Shown: positions 51,411 through 52,182 of the stretch, piece by piece | How positions within the stretch are numbered: the first letter of the stretch is position 1 | Layout of the letters: every line of letters begins with the position of its first letter | DNA from: Chloroflexota bacterium | GTDB taxonomy: Bacteria; Chloroflexota; UBA11872; VXOZ01 | Assembly: GCA_022824225.1 (NCBI GenBank) | Contig: JAJEAH010000066.1 | Span: 1 to 52,182, forward strand | DNA length: 52,182 nucleotides | Direction of reading: 5' to 3' | Made by a program: the position numbers and the translations under genes | The notes under the pieces: generated by a model | Seen by the model: the letters and a program-made list of their open reading frames with translations, nothing else | The model's database searches: none | Told to the model about the DNA's origin: nothing

Positions 51411-52182
51411 ATGCGCAAGATCGGCCTGGTGGACTTCGATACGTCCCACGTCGTGCAGTTCACGAAACGGCTCAACCACATCGACATCGATGAAGCCCAA
51501 TGGGTGGACGGCGGGAAAGTGGTCATGGGCTGCCCCGGCACGTCACGCGTCTCCCCGGAGCGGGTGCCGGGCTATACGGATGAACTCCGGGAGATGGGCG
51601 TGCAGATCGTGGACAAGCCAACGGACATGATCGGCACGGTTGACGCGGTTTTCGTCGAGTCGAATGAGGGCGGTGTCCATCTCGGCCACGCCAAGCCGTT
51701 TCTGGAGGCCGGTCTGCCGCTATTCATTGACAAACCGTTTGCGGCCAACACGGCCCAGGCGCGGGCAATCGCCGACCTGGCCGCGCAGCACGGTGTGCCG
51801 ATTTTCTCCGCGTCTTCCCTGCGCTATACGGAGTCCATCATGGACTTGCAGGCAACCATCGCCGACAGCGGCGGCGCAGTGGGGGCCACCGTCCACAGCC
51901 CCGGTTCCGAACACTACGCAAACCCCGGTCTGTTGAATTACGGCATCCATGGGGTTGAGATGCTGTATTCCGTCATGGGGAGCGGCTGCCAGGAGGTGTG
52001 GGCTATCCGCACCGACGGCGCCGACCTGGTCACGGGGCGTTGGGATGGCGACCGCTTGGGCACCGTGCGCGCGATTCGCGAAGGCAGCGCGGGCTACGGC
52101 GTGACCGCGTTCACGCAGCAGCAGGTGCTAAATCCCGAAATCGATCCCAGCAACAACTATCGCAACCTGCTGCGCGAGATCA
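51411..52182 (+). CDS. Gfo/Idh/MocA-family oxidoreductase, partial (3-prime end cut by window)
   Basis: 257 codons are open to the end of the window. The N-terminal region MRKIGLVDFDTSHVVQFT has a Rossmann-like start; VDAVFVESNEGGVHLGHA leads to the FIDKPFA motif, equivalent to the EKP signature of the family, and ASSLRYTESI and NYGIHGVEMLYSVMG follow in the second domain. It is an NAD(P)-dependent dehydrogenase of sugars, inositol or similar compounds. ATG 51411 has AGAGG about 14 nt upstream. It is divergent from phyH, perhaps co-regulated. The C-terminal part lies outside the window. Confidence 0.88.
   Translation, partial: MRKIGLVDFDTSHVVQFTKRLNHIDIDEAQWVDGGKVVMGCPGTSRVSPERVPGYTDELREMGVQIVDKPTDMIGTVDAVFVESNEGGVHLGHAKPFLEAGLPLFIDKPFAANTAQARAIADLAAQHGVPIFSASSLRYTESIMDLQATIADSGGAVGATVHSPGSEHYANPGLLNYGIHGVEMLYSVMGSGCQEVWAIRTDGADLVTGRWDGDRLGTVRAIREGSAGYGVTAFTQQQVLNPEIDPSNNYRNLLREI

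Overview
The window is a GC-rich bacterial chromosome segment. Its closest fit is an uncultured Chloroflexota, possibly marine or sponge-associated. This is an inference from several features: a monoderm-looking envelope gene set, Tat-type lipoproteins, Asp-box beta-propellers, an ImuB/DnaE2 mutasome, the MEP isoprenoid enzyme IspG, and a PhyH, SDR and Gfo/Idh/MocA catabolic set. No rRNA or tRNA gene was recognised, so the assignment stays tentative. Ordinary housekeeping genes alternate with accessory islands and short repeat-rich gaps.

Layout. 1-636: interspersed repeat modules and a 28-bp tandem repeat. 637-6428: a DNA-damage cluster (imuB, dnaE2, SRAP/HMCES protease). 6574-8761: a nitrilase-family amidohydrolase and, divergently, an alpha-alpha-toroid protein. 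8837-9051: a MITE-like palindromic element. 9089-12647: a four-gene operon of two interlocked ABC-2 ATPase/permease pairs, read leftward from a good promoter. 12885-13350: the remnant of an ABC exporter. 13587-14986: a hairpin, a cluster of small palindromes, a holin-like gene and an amidase. 15708-18872: a stand-alone RND transporter with its own promoter and terminator. 19071-20373: two DUF2231-type membrane proteins with TTG starts. 20797-23984: a secreted helical-repeat protein and a two-component system with a likely autoregulatory direct-repeat operator. 24425-27416: tandem paralogous solute-binding lipoproteins without permeases. 27551-31637: an RDD membrane protein, ispG, a small coiled-coil membrane protein and a beta-propeller.

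31696-36392: an alpha/beta hydrolase, homoserine kinase, and a purine-salvage pair (adenine deaminase and hypoxanthine phosphoribosyltransferase, coupled by a 1-nt overlap). 36400-40031: a ceramidase-like hydrolase and a large Asp-box propeller. 40432-43565: comM (Mg-chelatase-like AAA) and nhaA. 43838-48282, all leftward: ffh, a sugar-phosphate nucleotidylyltransferase, ftsY, a zinc-finger membrane protein and a zinc-ribbon protein, so both protein components of the SRP pathway lie within a few kb. 48605-52182: SDR, an AT-rich zinc-finger orphan of foreign appearance, PhyH, and divergently a Gfo/Idh/MocA oxidoreductase cut by the window end.

How the parts work together. The first cluster gives SOS-type error-prone synthesis plus abasic-site protection. 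The ABC, RND, NhaA and two-component genes serve the envelope. Adenine deaminase and HPRT turn adenine into IMP. FtsY and Ffh target membrane proteins. The least explained items are the 18-bp in-frame minisatellites at three sites in dnaE2, the palindrome cluster beside the holin/amidase pair, the RDD fusion protein and the AT-rich orphan.
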